Shown piece by piece: positions 9,085 through 18,375 of a stretch of 64,000 nt of DNA; position 1 is the stretch's first letter; each line of letters begins with the position of its first letter. The DNA is from Taishania sp. (GTDB lineage Bacteria; Bacteroidota; Bacteroidia; Flavobacteriales_D; Crocinitomicaceae), in assembly GCA_030150045.1 (NCBI GenBank), contig JASLGM010000031.1, positions 1 through 64,000 of the forward strand. The letters run 5' to 3'. The notes below the pieces were generated by a model. The model made no database searches and was not told the origin of the DNA. It worked only from the letters and a program-made list of their open reading frames with translations. Position numbers and translations under genes: made by a program.

Positions 9085-10930
9085 CCGTTACAGATTTCGC
9101 TAAGTTACGAGGTTGATCTACATTACACTCTCTTAAAACAGCAATATAGTAAGACAATAACTGTAAAGGAATTGTTGCTAACAAAGGAGTTACATGTTCA
9201 TTTGAAGCTGGGATCTCAATCACTTGATCTGCAATTTCTTTCACTTGAATATCTCCTTCAGTAACGATTGCAATCACTTTACCTTTTCTTGCTTTTACTT
9301 CTTGAATGTTTGATAATACTTTTTCGTAAGATGGTCCTTGCGTTGCGATAACAAAAACAGGCATTGCTTCATCAATAAGAGCGATTGGACCATGTTTCAT
9401 TTCCGCTGCAGGATATCCTTCAGCATGAATGTAAGATATCTCCTTTAACTTCAACGCACCTTCTAAAGCAACTGGGAAGCAATTTCCACGCCCTAAATAA
9501 AGTGCATTTGAAGATTCAGCATATAACTTTGAAATCTCTTGACAGATACCATCTTGCGTATCAAGAATACGTTGCACTTTAGAAGGTATTGCTTCCAATT
9601 CTCCAAGAAGATTACGGAAAGTAGATTCACTAAGTGTTCCTTTACGTTTAGCTAATGACAGTGCTAATAAAGTCAAAACAGTAACCTGTGCTGTAAAGGC
9701 TTTTGTTGAAGCAACTCCAATTTCAGGTCCTGCATGTGTATATGAACCTGCATCAGTAACTCTTGAAATAGAAGAACCTACTACGTTACAAACACCTAAT
9801 ATTGTAGCCCCTTTACTCTTCGCCAATTCCAATGCAGCCAATGTATCTGCTGTTTCTCCCGATTGAGAAACGGCTATTACCACATCATTTTCGTTGATGA
9901 TTGGATTTCTATATCTAAATTCAGAAGCGTATTCCACCTCTACATTAATTCGAGCTAAATCCTCAATTAAATACTCCCCAACTGTACATGCGTGCCATGA
10001 AGTCCCACATGCGACCATAATAATACGTGGAGCATTAATAATTTTTTGTTCATAATCTTTGATTCCCCCTAACGACACCCATCCTTCAACAGCATTTAAA
10101 CGTCCTCTAAAACAATCTCTAATCGAACGTGGTTGTTCATGAATTTCTTTCAACATAAAATGCTCGTATCCACCTTTTTCTAAAGCCTCTAATTGCAATT
10201 CTAAATGCTGAATAAAAGGACTTTTTTCAGAGCTATCATAAATTCCATAAATTTTCAACTCTCCAGATCTATCCACAACAGCTATTTCATGATCATTAAG
10301 ATAAACCACATCTTTCGTATACTCAACAATAGGAGTAGCATCAGAAGCTAGATAAAAATCATTATTGTGACCGATTCCAACAACTAATGGGCTACTCTTT
10401 CTAGCAGCCACGAGCTGATTAGGATTATCTTTGCTTAATACTACTATTGCATACGCTCCAACAACTTGCGTTAAAGCTAGGCGAGTTGCTTCTGCGATAG
10501 AAACTTTTTCACGTTTATATATTTCATCAATTAAATGAACTAATACCTCCGTATCCGTTTCACTTTTAAAATGATATCCGAGACTTACTAATTCTTTACG
10601 TAAGGTATCGTAGTTCTCAATAATTCCATTGTGAATCAGTGCTATGTCACCATTTTCAGAATAATGAGGGTGTGCATTCACGTCACTTGGCTCACCATGA
10701 GTTGCCCAACGTGTATGTCCAATACCGATAGTGCCAGAATGATCATTTTCCAAGGCATACGTCTCCATATTGGCTACTCTTCCTTGTTTTTTATAAATAT
10801 TCAGATGGTTACTACCATTTAACAATGCTACACCAGCACTGTCATACCCACGATATTCCAATCTTTTTAATCCATTTACGATTATCGGAAACGCCTGTTT
10901 ATCACCGATATAAGCAACAATTCCACACAT
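9077..10930 (-). CDS. glmS: Glutamine--fructose-6-phosphate aminotransferase
   Basis: 617 residues, full length. The N terminus is MCGIVAYIGD, with the catalytic Cys exposed after Met removal (class II glutamine amidotransferase). HTRWATHGEP and the two SIS domains (CGTSWHA, SQSGETADT, SSNALYLGRG) follow, and the C terminus ends in the conserved DQPRNLAKSVTVE. It makes glucosamine-6-phosphate, the first committed step to UDP-GlcNAc for peptidoglycan and lipid A. It lies 3 bases downstream of the DUF4270 gene and overlaps the ATL gene, so glycogen synthase, DUF4270, glmS and ATL probably share a transcript. There is no leader long enough for a glmS ribozyme. Confidence 0.97.
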   Translation of the reverse strand: MCGIVAYIGDKQAFPIIVNGLKRLEYRGYDSAGVALLNGSNHLNIYKKQGRVANMETYALENDHSGTIGIGHTRWATHGEPSDVNAHPHYSENGDIALIHNGIIENYDTLRKELVSLGYHFKSETDTEVLVHLIDEIYKREKVSIAEATRLALTQVVGAYAIVVLSKDNPNQLVAARKSSPLVVGIGHNNDFYLASDATPIVEYTKDVVYLNDHEIAVVDRSGELKIYGIYDSSEKSPFIQHLELQLEALEKGGYEHFMLKEIHEQPRSIRDCFRGRLNAVEGWVSLGGIKDYEQKIINAPRIIMVACGTSWHACTVGEYLIEDLARINVEVEYASEFRYRNPIINENDVVIAVSQSGETADTLAALELAKSKGATILGVCNVVGSSISRVTDAGSYTHAGPEIGVASTKAFTAQVTVLTLLALSLAKRKGTLSESTFRNLLGELEAIPSKVQRILDTQDGICQEISKLYAESSNALYLGRGNCFPVALEGALKLKEISYIHAEGYPAAEMKHGPIALIDEAMPVFVIATQGPSYEKVLSNIQEVKARKGKVIAIVTEGDIQVKEIADQVIEIPASNEHVTPLLATIPLQLLSYYIAVLRECNVDQPRNLAKSVTVE

Positions 10931-10933
10931 ATC

Positions 10934-12235
10934 TTAAAATTCAGTATAAGTAATAATTAATCGTGGTCTAAATTTATTTCCCGTTTCCGGTCCATTAAAC
11001 ACCAACCTATTTCCAGAGTTCATAAATCCATCAGGCGAAATAAGAAGAGTTTCTTCTGTTACCGCACCAGTCAAAATCCCTTGAACATATGCTTTCAAAT
11101 CCATCATGTATCCTTTTAGATAGTTGTCATATCCAGAACTCGAATTGGCTACAAATTGCTTTGTGCCATTTGAAATGGCGTAAATCGTTTTCGAAGGTTT
11201 AAAAGAAGATAAAGGATTACTTTCAACCGGTAAATACAAATAAGCATTATGCACAACTGCTTTTTTCGGTAAGTTTTTGATGGTTGACATATTTACAGCA
11301 GCTCTGTATTTACCTGCTTGAGCAAAAAACTGTTGCTTTCCTTTAGAAGGATCTGCTAACAAAGCAGCCATTTCTGTTCCGTTTACAACATGATGATACC
11401 TTGTATAAAAAGTTGTGGCAGATGATATAAGCATGTCTAAAACATCACTTACTCCATCTTTTTTAAAGTAGATGGTCATTTTTGATTCTTTACTCACAGG
11501 CACAAAATTCCCAATCATACCCACACCATCATTTTCTACAGCAGTTACATTAATATGAAGCCCTTTTAAATATTCTTTAAAAGCATCATTAGTTGCAAAT
11601 ACACCTGGTGTATTCTTAATATGTGTAAGAATATCCATCCCTTTATTTACATCTAAATGAACCCTTATTTGAGGTTGCAAAGAATCTGCTCCTACTTTTT
11701 GCATAGATAAATTATCAAACTTCACCCAGTTATCCGTCACCCAATTGTGAGGTTTCACTACAAGGTCTCTTGTAGAAATGTAGTTTGTATCGTAGTACAT
11801 TTTTTCATTTATTTCGAAAATTTCTACTTTTTGTTTACTTACCACCCCATTTGCTCCATTAAATTTCATGGACAAAACGAAAGAGTCAACTTCAATATTA
11901 ACCCCTGCCCCAATATTCGGGTTTAAATAAGCTAATTCGTATTGACTATATAACCCTGCGCTAAGTTTCCCCATTTTTGGATCATTCATCATCCCAATGG
12001 CTATTGAAGAAGAACGCGTTCCATTTAAAGAATCATGCTCAACTGTATATGTCACTAATTTAAAGGTGTCAATCCCACCTGATTGCAACAAAGCATCTAT
12101 TGGATACAAATTCTTTCCAATTAGCGTCTCCTTCTTCTTACAAGCCGAAAAAAGCAGCACAAATGCTGCTAATAAAAAAGTAGCGGAAAGTTCATTAACT
12201 CCCCGCTCCCTTATTCTGAAAATATTTTCTTTCAT
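10934..12235 (-). CDS. DUF4270 family lipoprotein
   Basis: 433 residues from ATG at 12235. A longer reading from 12262 would overlap the preceding gene and put extra residues before the signal peptide. There is a lipobox-like LLFSAC near residue 31, followed by KKKET. The DUF4270 family is restricted to Bacteroidota and typically occurs beside glycogen synthase and panC, as here. The body is beta-rich and contains LYLPVESNP and the C-terminal FRPRLIITYTEF. The function is unknown. It starts 4 bases after the glycogen synthase stop codon and ends 3 bases before glmS. Confidence 0.85.
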   Translation of the reverse strand: MKENIFRIRERGVNELSATFLLAAFVLLFSACKKKETLIGKNLYPIDALLQSGGIDTFKLVTYTVEHDSLNGTRSSSIAIGMMNDPKMGKLSAGLYSQYELAYLNPNIGAGVNIEVDSFVLSMKFNGANGVVSKQKVEIFEINEKMYYDTNYISTRDLVVKPHNWVTDNWVKFDNLSMQKVGADSLQPQIRVHLDVNKGMDILTHIKNTPGVFATNDAFKEYLKGLHINVTAVENDGVGMIGNFVPVSKESKMTIYFKKDGVSDVLDMLISSATTFYTRYHHVVNGTEMAALLADPSKGKQQFFAQAGKYRAAVNMSTIKNLPKKAVVHNAYLYLPVESNPLSSFKPSKTIYAISNGTKQFVANSSSGYDNYLKGYMMDLKAYVQGILTGAVTEETLLISPDGFMNSGNRLVFNGPETGNKFRPRLIITYTEF

Positions 12236-12239
12236 ATGG

Positions 12240-13061
12240 TTACAGACAAAGTTCTGCTTCAATTATTTTATCAAAAAATTCCGATAAATTTTTCGTTTGA
12301 TATTCTTCCGCAACATACGGTGTCTTTATACACGATAAATTATCATAAATATTTTGTAATCCTGGTGAAATATTTTCACTAGCGACATTGACTCCATCGA
12401 CATAATCTAGCATACTAGACGTTACAGAAAGGAAGTCTACATTCTCGAACTTACTGATTACTTCTGGTTCAAAGCCGTCATATTTCAATTTTTCAGGAAA
12501 GCGAGTGTCCCATCCATTTTCAAATCCTTGTTCGTACATACTATATACGACTCTTGTATTTGCAAAATGCGGGTCTTTAGCGTACATTTTCTTCAAGTAC
12601 AACCCCATTGGTAAAGTCATCCAACCATGACAATGAATCACATCTGGCTGCCACCCGAGCTTTTTAACGGTTTCTAAAACTCCTCTACAGAAGAAAACCG
12701 ATCTTTCATCATTATCCGAAAAACCTGCTCCATCTTCATCTGCAACTGTAGTTTTACGTTTGAAATATTCCTCATTATCTATGAAATAGACCTGCATTTT
12801 AGCTTGAGAAATTGAGGCTACTTTGATAATCAATGGGTGATCGTTATCATCGATAACAATATTCATTCCAGACAAGCGAATCACTTCATGGAGTTGGTGC
12901 CTACGCTCGTTGATTGCTCCAAAACGAGGCGTGAACACTCGAATTTCCTTTCCTGCTTCTTGAATGCCCTGAGGTAATTTTCTAGCAGTTGCTGAAATTT
13001 CAGACTTTGGCAAGAAAGGGGCTATTTCTTGTGATACGAAAAGTATTTTCTTTTTCTCCAT
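12240..13061 (-). CDS. Short glycogen/starch synthase (GT5 N-terminal domain only)
   Basis: 273 residues from ATG at 13061 (MEKKKILFVSQEIAPFL). I rejected an upstream start, because it would cross the promoter and the start of divergent panC. The GT5 catalytic N-domain is recognisable (FVSQEIAPFLPKSE, DVIHCHGWMTLPMGLYLKK). The usual C-terminal GT1-like domain with the ADP-glucose site is absent, and the pattern KTGGL is replaced by PKSEIS. Short proteins of this kind are common in Bacteroidota next to DUF4270 and panC. Whether they make glycogen is doubtful. Confidence 0.82.
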   Translation of the reverse strand: MEKKKILFVSQEIAPFLPKSEISATARKLPQGIQEAGKEIRVFTPRFGAINERRHQLHEVIRLSGMNIVIDDNDHPLIIKVASISQAKMQVYFIDNEEYFKRKTTVADEDGAGFSDNDERSVFFCRGVLETVKKLGWQPDVIHCHGWMTLPMGLYLKKMYAKDPHFANTRVVYSMYEQGFENGWDTRFPEKLKYDGFEPEVISKFENVDFLSVTSSMLDYVDGVNVASENISPGLQNIYDNLSCIKTPYVAEEYQTKNLSEFFDKIIEAELCL

Positions 13062-13088
13062 TTGTTGTTGAGTTTGCAAAAAAACTTT

Positions 13089-13096
13089 ACAAAAGT
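13089..13096 (-). promoter_or_regulatory. Putative promoter -7 box for the glycogen synthase-glmS operon
   Basis: TACTTTTG on the minus strand matches TAnnTTTG, with a TTG about 20 bases upstream (13117-13119) as possible -33. It is 27 bases before the chosen ATG at 13061 and supports that start. Confidence 0.6.
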
Positions 13097-13165
13097 ACGG
13101 AAAAAATTGCGGAAATTCAAGAAAAAAAATAGTTTTGCCCTTTTTGTTCAGTAGGAAGTTTAGAG

Positions 13166-14005
13166 ATGAAAATATTTGATAATGCATCTGATTTGACAAA
13201 AGTTATCTCAGATCTTAGAGCGGAGGGGAAAACAATTGGTTTTGTTCCTACAATGGGTGCCTTACATGAAGGTCATTTATCCTTGATAAATACTTCTAAA
13301 AAGGAGAATGATTATACTGTTATTAGTATTTTTGTGAATCCAACACAATTTAATAATTCAGAAGATTTAATTAAGTATCCAAGGACTTTGGACGCTGATA
13401 CTTCTTTAGCTGAATCAGTGGGAGCTGATATTATTTTCGCCCCATCAGTTGAAACGGTATATCCTGAGAATTATAATTATCAACCTATTGATTTAGGCAT
13501 TATGGATTTGGTAATGGAAGGGAAATTTCGTCCAGGGCATTTTCAAGGAGTAGTTCAAGTTGTAAAAAGATTATTTGACATCGTTCTACCAACAAACGCA
13601 TATTTCGGTCTAAAAGACTTCCAACAAGTCGCTGTAGTTAAACACATGGTTCAATACTTTGGATTAGATATTCTAATTAGAGAATGTCCTATCATTAGAA
13701 ACGAAAAGGGCCTTGCTCTTAGTTCAAGAAATGCTCGTTTAAGTGAAATAGAAAAAGAACAGGCGTTGATAATTGGTCAAACTTTATTAAAATTGAAAGG
13801 AATGACAACAAACAACAGCCCTTCAGAACTAATAGAATCAGCAAAAAAATGGATTGAAGAGGCAGGATTAATTGTTGAATACATAGAAATTGTAAATCCT
13901 CAAAATCTGACTTCACTTACAAATCTATGGGTCGAGAATGCAGTTTGCTGCATCACTGCTTATTGTGGAAACGTTCGATTAATAGACAATATGCAAATAA
14001 ATTGA
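13166..14005 (+). CDS. panC: Pantothenate synthetase
   Basis: 279 residues, normal length. The nucleotidyltransferase signature is PTMGALHEGHLSLI with HEGH as the HIGH-like motif; KDFQQ and LSSRNARL are also present. The enzyme joins pantoate and beta-alanine using ATP, the last step of pantothenate synthesis in the cytoplasm. panD, which supplies beta-alanine, follows 75 bases downstream. panB is not in the window. The start ATG at 13166 is followed directly by the MKIFDNASDL family start. It is divergent from the glycogen synthase gene. Confidence 0.97.
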   Translation: MKIFDNASDLTKVISDLRAEGKTIGFVPTMGALHEGHLSLINTSKKENDYTVISIFVNPTQFNNSEDLIKYPRTLDADTSLAESVGADIIFAPSVETVYPENYNYQPIDLGIMDLVMEGKFRPGHFQGVVQVVKRLFDIVLPTNAYFGLKDFQQVAVVKHMVQYFGLDILIRECPIIRNEKGLALSSRNARLSEIEKEQALIIGQTLLKLKGMTTNNSPSELIESAKKWIEEAGLIVEYIEIVNPQNLTSLTNLWVENAVCCITAYCGNVRLIDNMQIN

Positions 14006-14080
14006 TTTTACATCTTTTAAAGTAATTCCTAAGTTAGGTTCTTATATATTTACCTAACTTTACAGCTCATTTTTTATATT

Positions 14081-14431
14081 ATGTTAGTTCAAGTAGTTAA
14101 ATCAAAAATTCACCGCGTTCGTGTAACACAGGCTGATTTGAATTATATTGGAAGTATTACAATTGACGAAGCCTTATTAGAAGCTTCAAACCTTATTGAA
14201 GGAGAACGTGTACAAATAGTAGATGTAAACAATGGGGAGCGATTTGAGACTTACATTATCAAAGGAGAAAGAAATTCAGGAACCATATGTTTGAATGGTC
14301 CAGCTGCAAGAAAAGTAGCTGTGAATGACATCATCATTATTATCGGATATGGATTCATGGATTTTGAAGAGGCTAAATCCTTCAAGCCATCTTTAGTTTT
14401 TCCAAATGAACAAACAAATCTAATTGACTAA
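14081..14431 (+). CDS. panD: Aspartate 1-decarboxylase precursor
   Basis: 116 residues. The self-cleavage site is YIGSIT, with Gly24-Ser25. After cleavage Ser25 becomes the pyruvoyl group that decarboxylates aspartate to beta-alanine. The N terminus MLVQVVKSKIHRVRVTQADL and the NGPAARK segment are typical. It follows panC, so the two enzymes of the same pathway are co-transcribed. Just two bases separate it from the next membrane-protein gene. Confidence 0.97.
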   Translation: MLVQVVKSKIHRVRVTQADLNYIGSITIDEALLEASNLIEGERVQIVDVNNGERFETYIIKGERNSGTICLNGPAARKVAVNDIIIIIGYGFMDFEEAKSFKPSLVFPNEQTNLID

Positions 14432-14433
14432 AC

Positions 14434-15462
14434 ATGTCTAAATCATACATTACGAACATCATAAAAACAGTTTTACCTTTAGCAATTGGTATCTATTTGT
14501 TTTGGTTGTTTTTTAGTAGTATGAGTAAAGAGCATATTGTCAGTTTTAAGAAAGCGTTTAGAGAAGCAAATTATTTCTACATCATCATCTCTTTACTTTT
14601 AGCCTGGGTTGCTTTATACGCAAGAGCAGAAAGATGGAAATACATGCTTGAACCAATGGGTTATACTTCCCCGTGGAAAAACAGATATCATGCTGTGATG
14701 ATAGGATATCTTGTCAATTTCACTATACCTCGTTCGGGTGAGCCAACACGTTCTTTAATGTTACAACGTTCTGATAACATTCCCTTTTCAAAATCATTTG
14801 GAACAATTATTGCTGAGCGAGCGGTGGATTTAATAATGCTAGCCAGTATTACCGGTATTACTTTACTTCTTGGATATAATGATTTGATTACCATTTTCCA
14901 TTCAATAAAAAACGAGTTTGGAGATGAAGTAGTAAATTCTTCAGATTATTCTTGGGTGAAATACATCGTCATTCTAGCCATAGGATTTCTCTTTGTCTTA
15001 CTCCTTACAAAAAAAAACCTGCGAAATAAATTTATACAATTTACTAGCGATGTATCAAAAGGTGTTTTATCTATTTTTAAAAGTAAAAGCCCCGGTGCAT
15101 TTATTGGGTATACAGTATTGATCTGGTCTTGTTACTTAATTGAATTCATGATTCCTTTTTACTGTTGGGAAGAAACTTCAAACGTTCCACTTAGTGGTAT
15201 GTTGATTGCATTTGTAGCAGGTTCAGTAGGTATCACTTTTACAAATGGAGGAATAGGGGTTTACCCAATGTTAGTTGGGATGGTTGTTGCTTTTTACCTA
15301 AAGACAGAAAATCCAACGGACGCAGAAGGAATAGGAAAAGCTTTAGGAATGATTGTTTGGTCTGCACAAACTATGCTTATGATTATTCTTGGATTACTCT
15401 CATTAATGTTACTCCCTAAAAATTATAAAACAGATGGAAAAATCTATCAATCGAATCGATAA
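14434..15462 (+). CDS. Lysylphosphatidylglycerol synthase-like membrane protein (UPF0104)
   Basis: 342 residues with about eight hydrophobic segments. It matches the flippase-like integral membrane domain of the MprF/AglD group: NFTIPRSGEPTRSLML, and FVAGSVGITFTNGGIGVYP near the C terminus. There is no aminoacyl-transferase domain, so it is the membrane part alone. In this family the domain is suspected to move lipids; the substrate is unknown. It starts two bases after panD and overlaps the heptose adenylyltransferase gene by 29 bases. Confidence 0.85.
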   Translation: MSKSYITNIIKTVLPLAIGIYLFWLFFSSMSKEHIVSFKKAFREANYFYIIISLLLAWVALYARAERWKYMLEPMGYTSPWKNRYHAVMIGYLVNFTIPRSGEPTRSLMLQRSDNIPFSKSFGTIIAERAVDLIMLASITGITLLLGYNDLITIFHSIKNEFGDEVVNSSDYSWVKYIVILAIGFLFVLLLTKKNLRNKFIQFTSDVSKGVLSIFKSKSPGAFIGYTVLIWSCYLIEFMIPFYCWEETSNVPLSGMLIAFVAGSVGITFTNGGIGVYPMLVGMVVAFYLKTENPTDAEGIGKALGMIVWSAQTMLMIILGLLSLMLLPKNYKTDGKIYQSNR

Positions 15463-15961
15463 TTTATACAATAAAATTGTTGGTTTAGAAGAAGCCGTAC
15501 GAAGAGTTGGAATTTGGAGAAATGCTGGTTTAAAGGTAGGTTTTACAAATGGATGCTTTGATATTCTTCATCAAGGTCATGTCATCTACTTAAATCAAGC
15601 GGCTGATAAAGTAAATCGTCTAATTGTTGCAATAAACAGTGATGACTCAGTAAAAAGACTTGAAAAAGGCGACAACCGTCCTATCAATAATGAAACTGCT
15701 CGTCAATTGGTTATGGCAGGTATTAGCGTTGCTGATATTGTTATTATTTTCAATGAAGACACTCCATTAAAATTAATCAAAACATTACTCCCTGATGTTG
15801 TCATTAAGGGTGGCGATTATGATTCAACAGAACGAGAAATAACAAGTAAATCTTACATTGTGGGTGCAGATGTCATGGATTCAACAGGAGGAGAAGTAGC
15901 CACCATACCTTTTGTAGATGGCTTTTCCACGACAACGATCATTAATCAACTAAAAAAATAG
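15434..15961 (+). CDS. rfaE2: D-glycero-beta-D-manno-heptose 1-phosphate adenylyltransferase
   Basis: 175 residues, the cytidylyltransferase-like half of HldE as a stand-alone enzyme. Motifs are FTNGCFDILHQGH (HxGH), NSDDSVKRLEKG, RPI and LPDVVIKGGDY. It activates heptose-1-phosphate with ATP for lipopolysaccharide core heptose. The kinase half and the epimerase are not in the window. It starts inside the previous membrane-protein gene (29-base overlap). A hairpin plus T-run just after the stop codon ends the transcript. Confidence 0.93.
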   Translation: MEKSINRIDNLYNKIVGLEEAVRRVGIWRNAGLKVGFTNGCFDILHQGHVIYLNQAADKVNRLIVAINSDDSVKRLEKGDNRPINNETARQLVMAGISVADIVIIFNEDTPLKLIKTLLPDVVIKGGDYDSTEREITSKSYIVGADVMDSTGGEVATIPFVDGFSTTTIINQLKK

Positions 15962-15965
15962 TTAT

Positions 15966-17489
15966 TTAATTTATTAAGCTAACGCCCGTCATCTCGATGG
16001 GCTTTTTTATTTTTAGAATATCTAGAATTGTGGGAGCAACATCAGCTAATATCCCATCTCTTAGAGTTATCTCACTATCAGCTGTAATTAAAACAACAGG
16101 AACTGGATTTATTGAATGTGCTGTATTTGGAGTTCCATCTGGATTAAGCGCATAGTCTGCATTTCCGTGATCTGCAATAATAATCAATTCATATCCTTCT
16201 TCAGAAGCCGTAAGTACAATTTCTCTTAAACAATTATCCACTGTTTCAACGGCTTTAATTATTGCATTATAATTGCCCGTATGACCAACCATGTCAGGAT
16301 TGGCAAAATTCAAACAAAAAAAATGAGGTTTATTGATTTTCATTTCTGCTATGACATTAGTCATAATTTCTTTAGCGCTCATTTCTGGTTGCAAATCATA
16401 GGTTGCAACTTTTGGTGAAGGACAAAGAATTCTATTTTCATTTTCAAATGGTAGTTCTCTTCCCCCATTAAAAAAGAAAGTAACATGCGGATACTTTTCT
16501 GTTTCCGCAATTCTCAATTGTTTTTTACCGTTATTAGACAAAACCTCACCTAAAGTATTACTTAAATTTTCCTTTCCAAAAACAACTTTTATATTTGAAA
16601 AGGAATCATCATAACTCGTAAAAGTTACCATCTCAATATTTAAAGCATTCATTCCATATTCAGGTAAATTTTTTTGACACAAAGCAGTGACGATCTCTCT
16701 AGGCCTATCCGTTCTGAAATTAAACGATATAACCGTATCACCCTCTTCAATTCTTGCGATTGGCACTCCTTCTTTAGTAAGTATTATGGGACTAATAAAT
16801 TCATCTGTAATCCCTTCATTATAACAAGTCCTTATTGCCTTCAAAAGATCTGAAGAATACTCCCCTTTATTTCCAACCATAGCTTCGTAGGCAATCTTTA
16901 CTCTTTCCCACCTATTATCCCTATCCATTGCAAAATAGCGGCCAATCACTGTAGCAATTTCACCAATTGATTCTTTTAGATGTAATTGAAGTTTTTCCAA
17001 AGAATCTAATCCTGATTTAGGATCACAATCCCTTCCATCGGTAAAAGCATGAATAAATACATTGTCCTTTGCACCAAGAGATTTAGCTAAGTCACATAAC
17101 GCATGTAAATGGGCTTGAGAGCTATGAACTCCACCTTCAGAAACTAACCCCATGAAGTGTAACTTACGCCCTTCAGAGATAGCTTTCTTTATGCTTTGAA
17201 CTAAGACTTCGTTGTCAAAGAAAGTTTTTTCTCTAATCGCCTTATTTATTCTTGTAAGTTCTTGGTATACAATTCTACCAGCCCCTATATTCAGATGACC
17301 TACTTCAGAATTTCCCATTTGCCCTTCCGGCAAACCTACTTTCTCTCCGAAAGTCGTAAGAGTTGCATTAGGATAATTCTCTATTATTTCCTTCATACAT
17401 GGTGTTTTCGCATTTGATATAGCATCAGATACGCTACCATCACCGATTCCCCAGCCATCTAAAATAATTAATCCAATGTGTTTTTCCAT
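15966..17489 (-). CDS. gpmI: 2,3-bisphosphoglycerate-independent phosphoglycerate mutase
   Basis: 507 residues, complete. The N terminus has LDGWGIGD, the catalytic Ser is in GQMGNSEVGHLNIGAG, and DRDNRWERV, MVGHTGN and DHGNAD carry metal ligands. It interconverts 3- and 2-phosphoglycerate in glycolysis, using two Mn ions. Convergent with rfaE2, with only 4 bases between stops. The rfaE2 terminator lies in the last codons of gpmI. It begins one base after the histidine kinase gene stop, on the same strand. Confidence 0.97.
   Translation of the reverse strand: MEKHIGLIILDGWGIGDGSVSDAISNAKTPCMKEIIENYPNATLTTFGEKVGLPEGQMGNSEVGHLNIGAGRIVYQELTRINKAIREKTFFDNEVLVQSIKKAISEGRKLHFMGLVSEGGVHSSQAHLHALCDLAKSLGAKDNVFIHAFTDGRDCDPKSGLDSLEKLQLHLKESIGEIATVIGRYFAMDRDNRWERVKIAYEAMVGNKGEYSSDLLKAIRTCYNEGITDEFISPIILTKEGVPIARIEEGDTVISFNFRTDRPREIVTALCQKNLPEYGMNALNIEMVTFTSYDDSFSNIKVVFGKENLSNTLGEVLSNNGKKQLRIAETEKYPHVTFFFNGGRELPFENENRILCPSPKVATYDLQPEMSAKEIMTNVIAEMKINKPHFFCLNFANPDMVGHTGNYNAIIKAVETVDNCLREIVLTASEEGYELIIIADHGNADYALNPDGTPNTAHSINPVPVVLITADSEITLRDGILADVAPTILDILKIKKPIEMTGVSLIN
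15984..16010 (+). terminator. Intrinsic terminator of rfaE2 inside the gpmI 3' end
   Basis: GCCCGTC pairs with GATGGGC (7 bp including one G-T) around a 5-base loop, followed by TTTTTTA. It lies 24 bases after the rfaE2 stop, inside the C-terminal coding sequence of gpmI on the opposite strand. Confidence 0.7.
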
Positions 17490-17490
17490 T

Positions 17491-18375
17491 TCAAATTGTT
17501 ATTTCAAAAATTGATCCTTTTGGTTTGTTGGCAATATATTTTATTGTTCCGTTATGTAAATGAAGAAATTCAAATACAATAAAAAGGCCCAATCCTGAAC
17601 CTTTCTGGGTACGAGTTTCTTCATTCCCTATACGATAGAATTTTTTAAAGATGTTTTTCGTTTGATCAATAGGCACTCCTATACCGTTATCTTTTACAAT
17701 TATATATAGTTTTTCGGAAAGTAATAATTCAACTTCAATTAATGGATCTACAGTTGTATATTTAATAGCATTTTCTATCAAATTATTTAATACTGTTTCA
17801 ACAATAAATGGATCTATTGAATAATAAACATCATTAGGAATTTTTGTTTGGAAAGAAATTTCATGATATTGTTTACTATATCTTTCAATAATTTGATTCA
17901 AATATTTAGAAACATTAACCTCATCTTTATGTAAAACTAACCTTCTATTTTCAAGCCTAGATGCATTAAGAATATTGTTTATCAATTGTTCAAGTTGCCC
18001 ATTTTGCTCTAAAGCTTTCTCAATTATTTCCTGTTGTTTGACAATTGAAAGTTGATGCTTTTGTAAAGTTTGAAGATAGAGTTTATTACTTGCTAAGGGA
18101 GTTTTTAATTCATGTGTTACAGAAAGTAAAAAGTTATTTTGATTTCTAGAAAACACGAGATCTTTTTTTATATTTTTTTGAATTCTAATAATACCTAACA
18201 CCAAAATAAGGAGAAACACTGCCCCTTCCCCAATGATCATAAGTGTTTTCATTAATGCTACTTCTTGAACATTAACCTGATGATTGAGTTGATTAATGTA
18301 ATAACCCCACCATACAAATTGAACGATAACATAAGCACTCAATAAATAAAACAATAGAGTTGTTGACTTTTTCAT
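17491..18375 (-). CDS. Membrane sensor histidine kinase (orphan)
   Basis: 294 residues. Two N-terminal membrane segments enclose a short periplasmic loop (about residues 25-45). The HisKA domain has the phospho-acceptor His in VTHELKTPLAS and the ATPase domain shows NNLIENAIKYT (N box), DNGIGVP (G1) and GSGLGLFIV (G2). No response regulator lies next to it, so the partner is unknown. Its start codon overlaps the stop of the small amidohydrolase-like gene, giving a three-gene transcript with the two amidohydrolase-family proteins. Confidence 0.9.
   Translation of the reverse strand: MKKSTTLLFYLLSAYVIVQFVWWGYYINQLNHQVNVQEVALMKTLMIIGEGAVFLLILVLGIIRIQKNIKKDLVFSRNQNNFLLSVTHELKTPLASNKLYLQTLQKHQLSIVKQQEIIEKALEQNGQLEQLINNILNASRLENRRLVLHKDEVNVSKYLNQIIERYSKQYHEISFQTKIPNDVYYSIDPFIVETVLNNLIENAIKYTTVDPLIEVELLLSEKLYIIVKDNGIGVPIDQTKNIFKKFYRIGNEETRTQKGSGLGLFIVFEFLHLHNGTIKYIANKPKGSIFEITI

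Noticed and set aside
10900..10960. glmS ribozyme or riboswitch before glmS
   Set aside because: Only 3 bases separate glmS from the upstream gene, so there is no leader for one.
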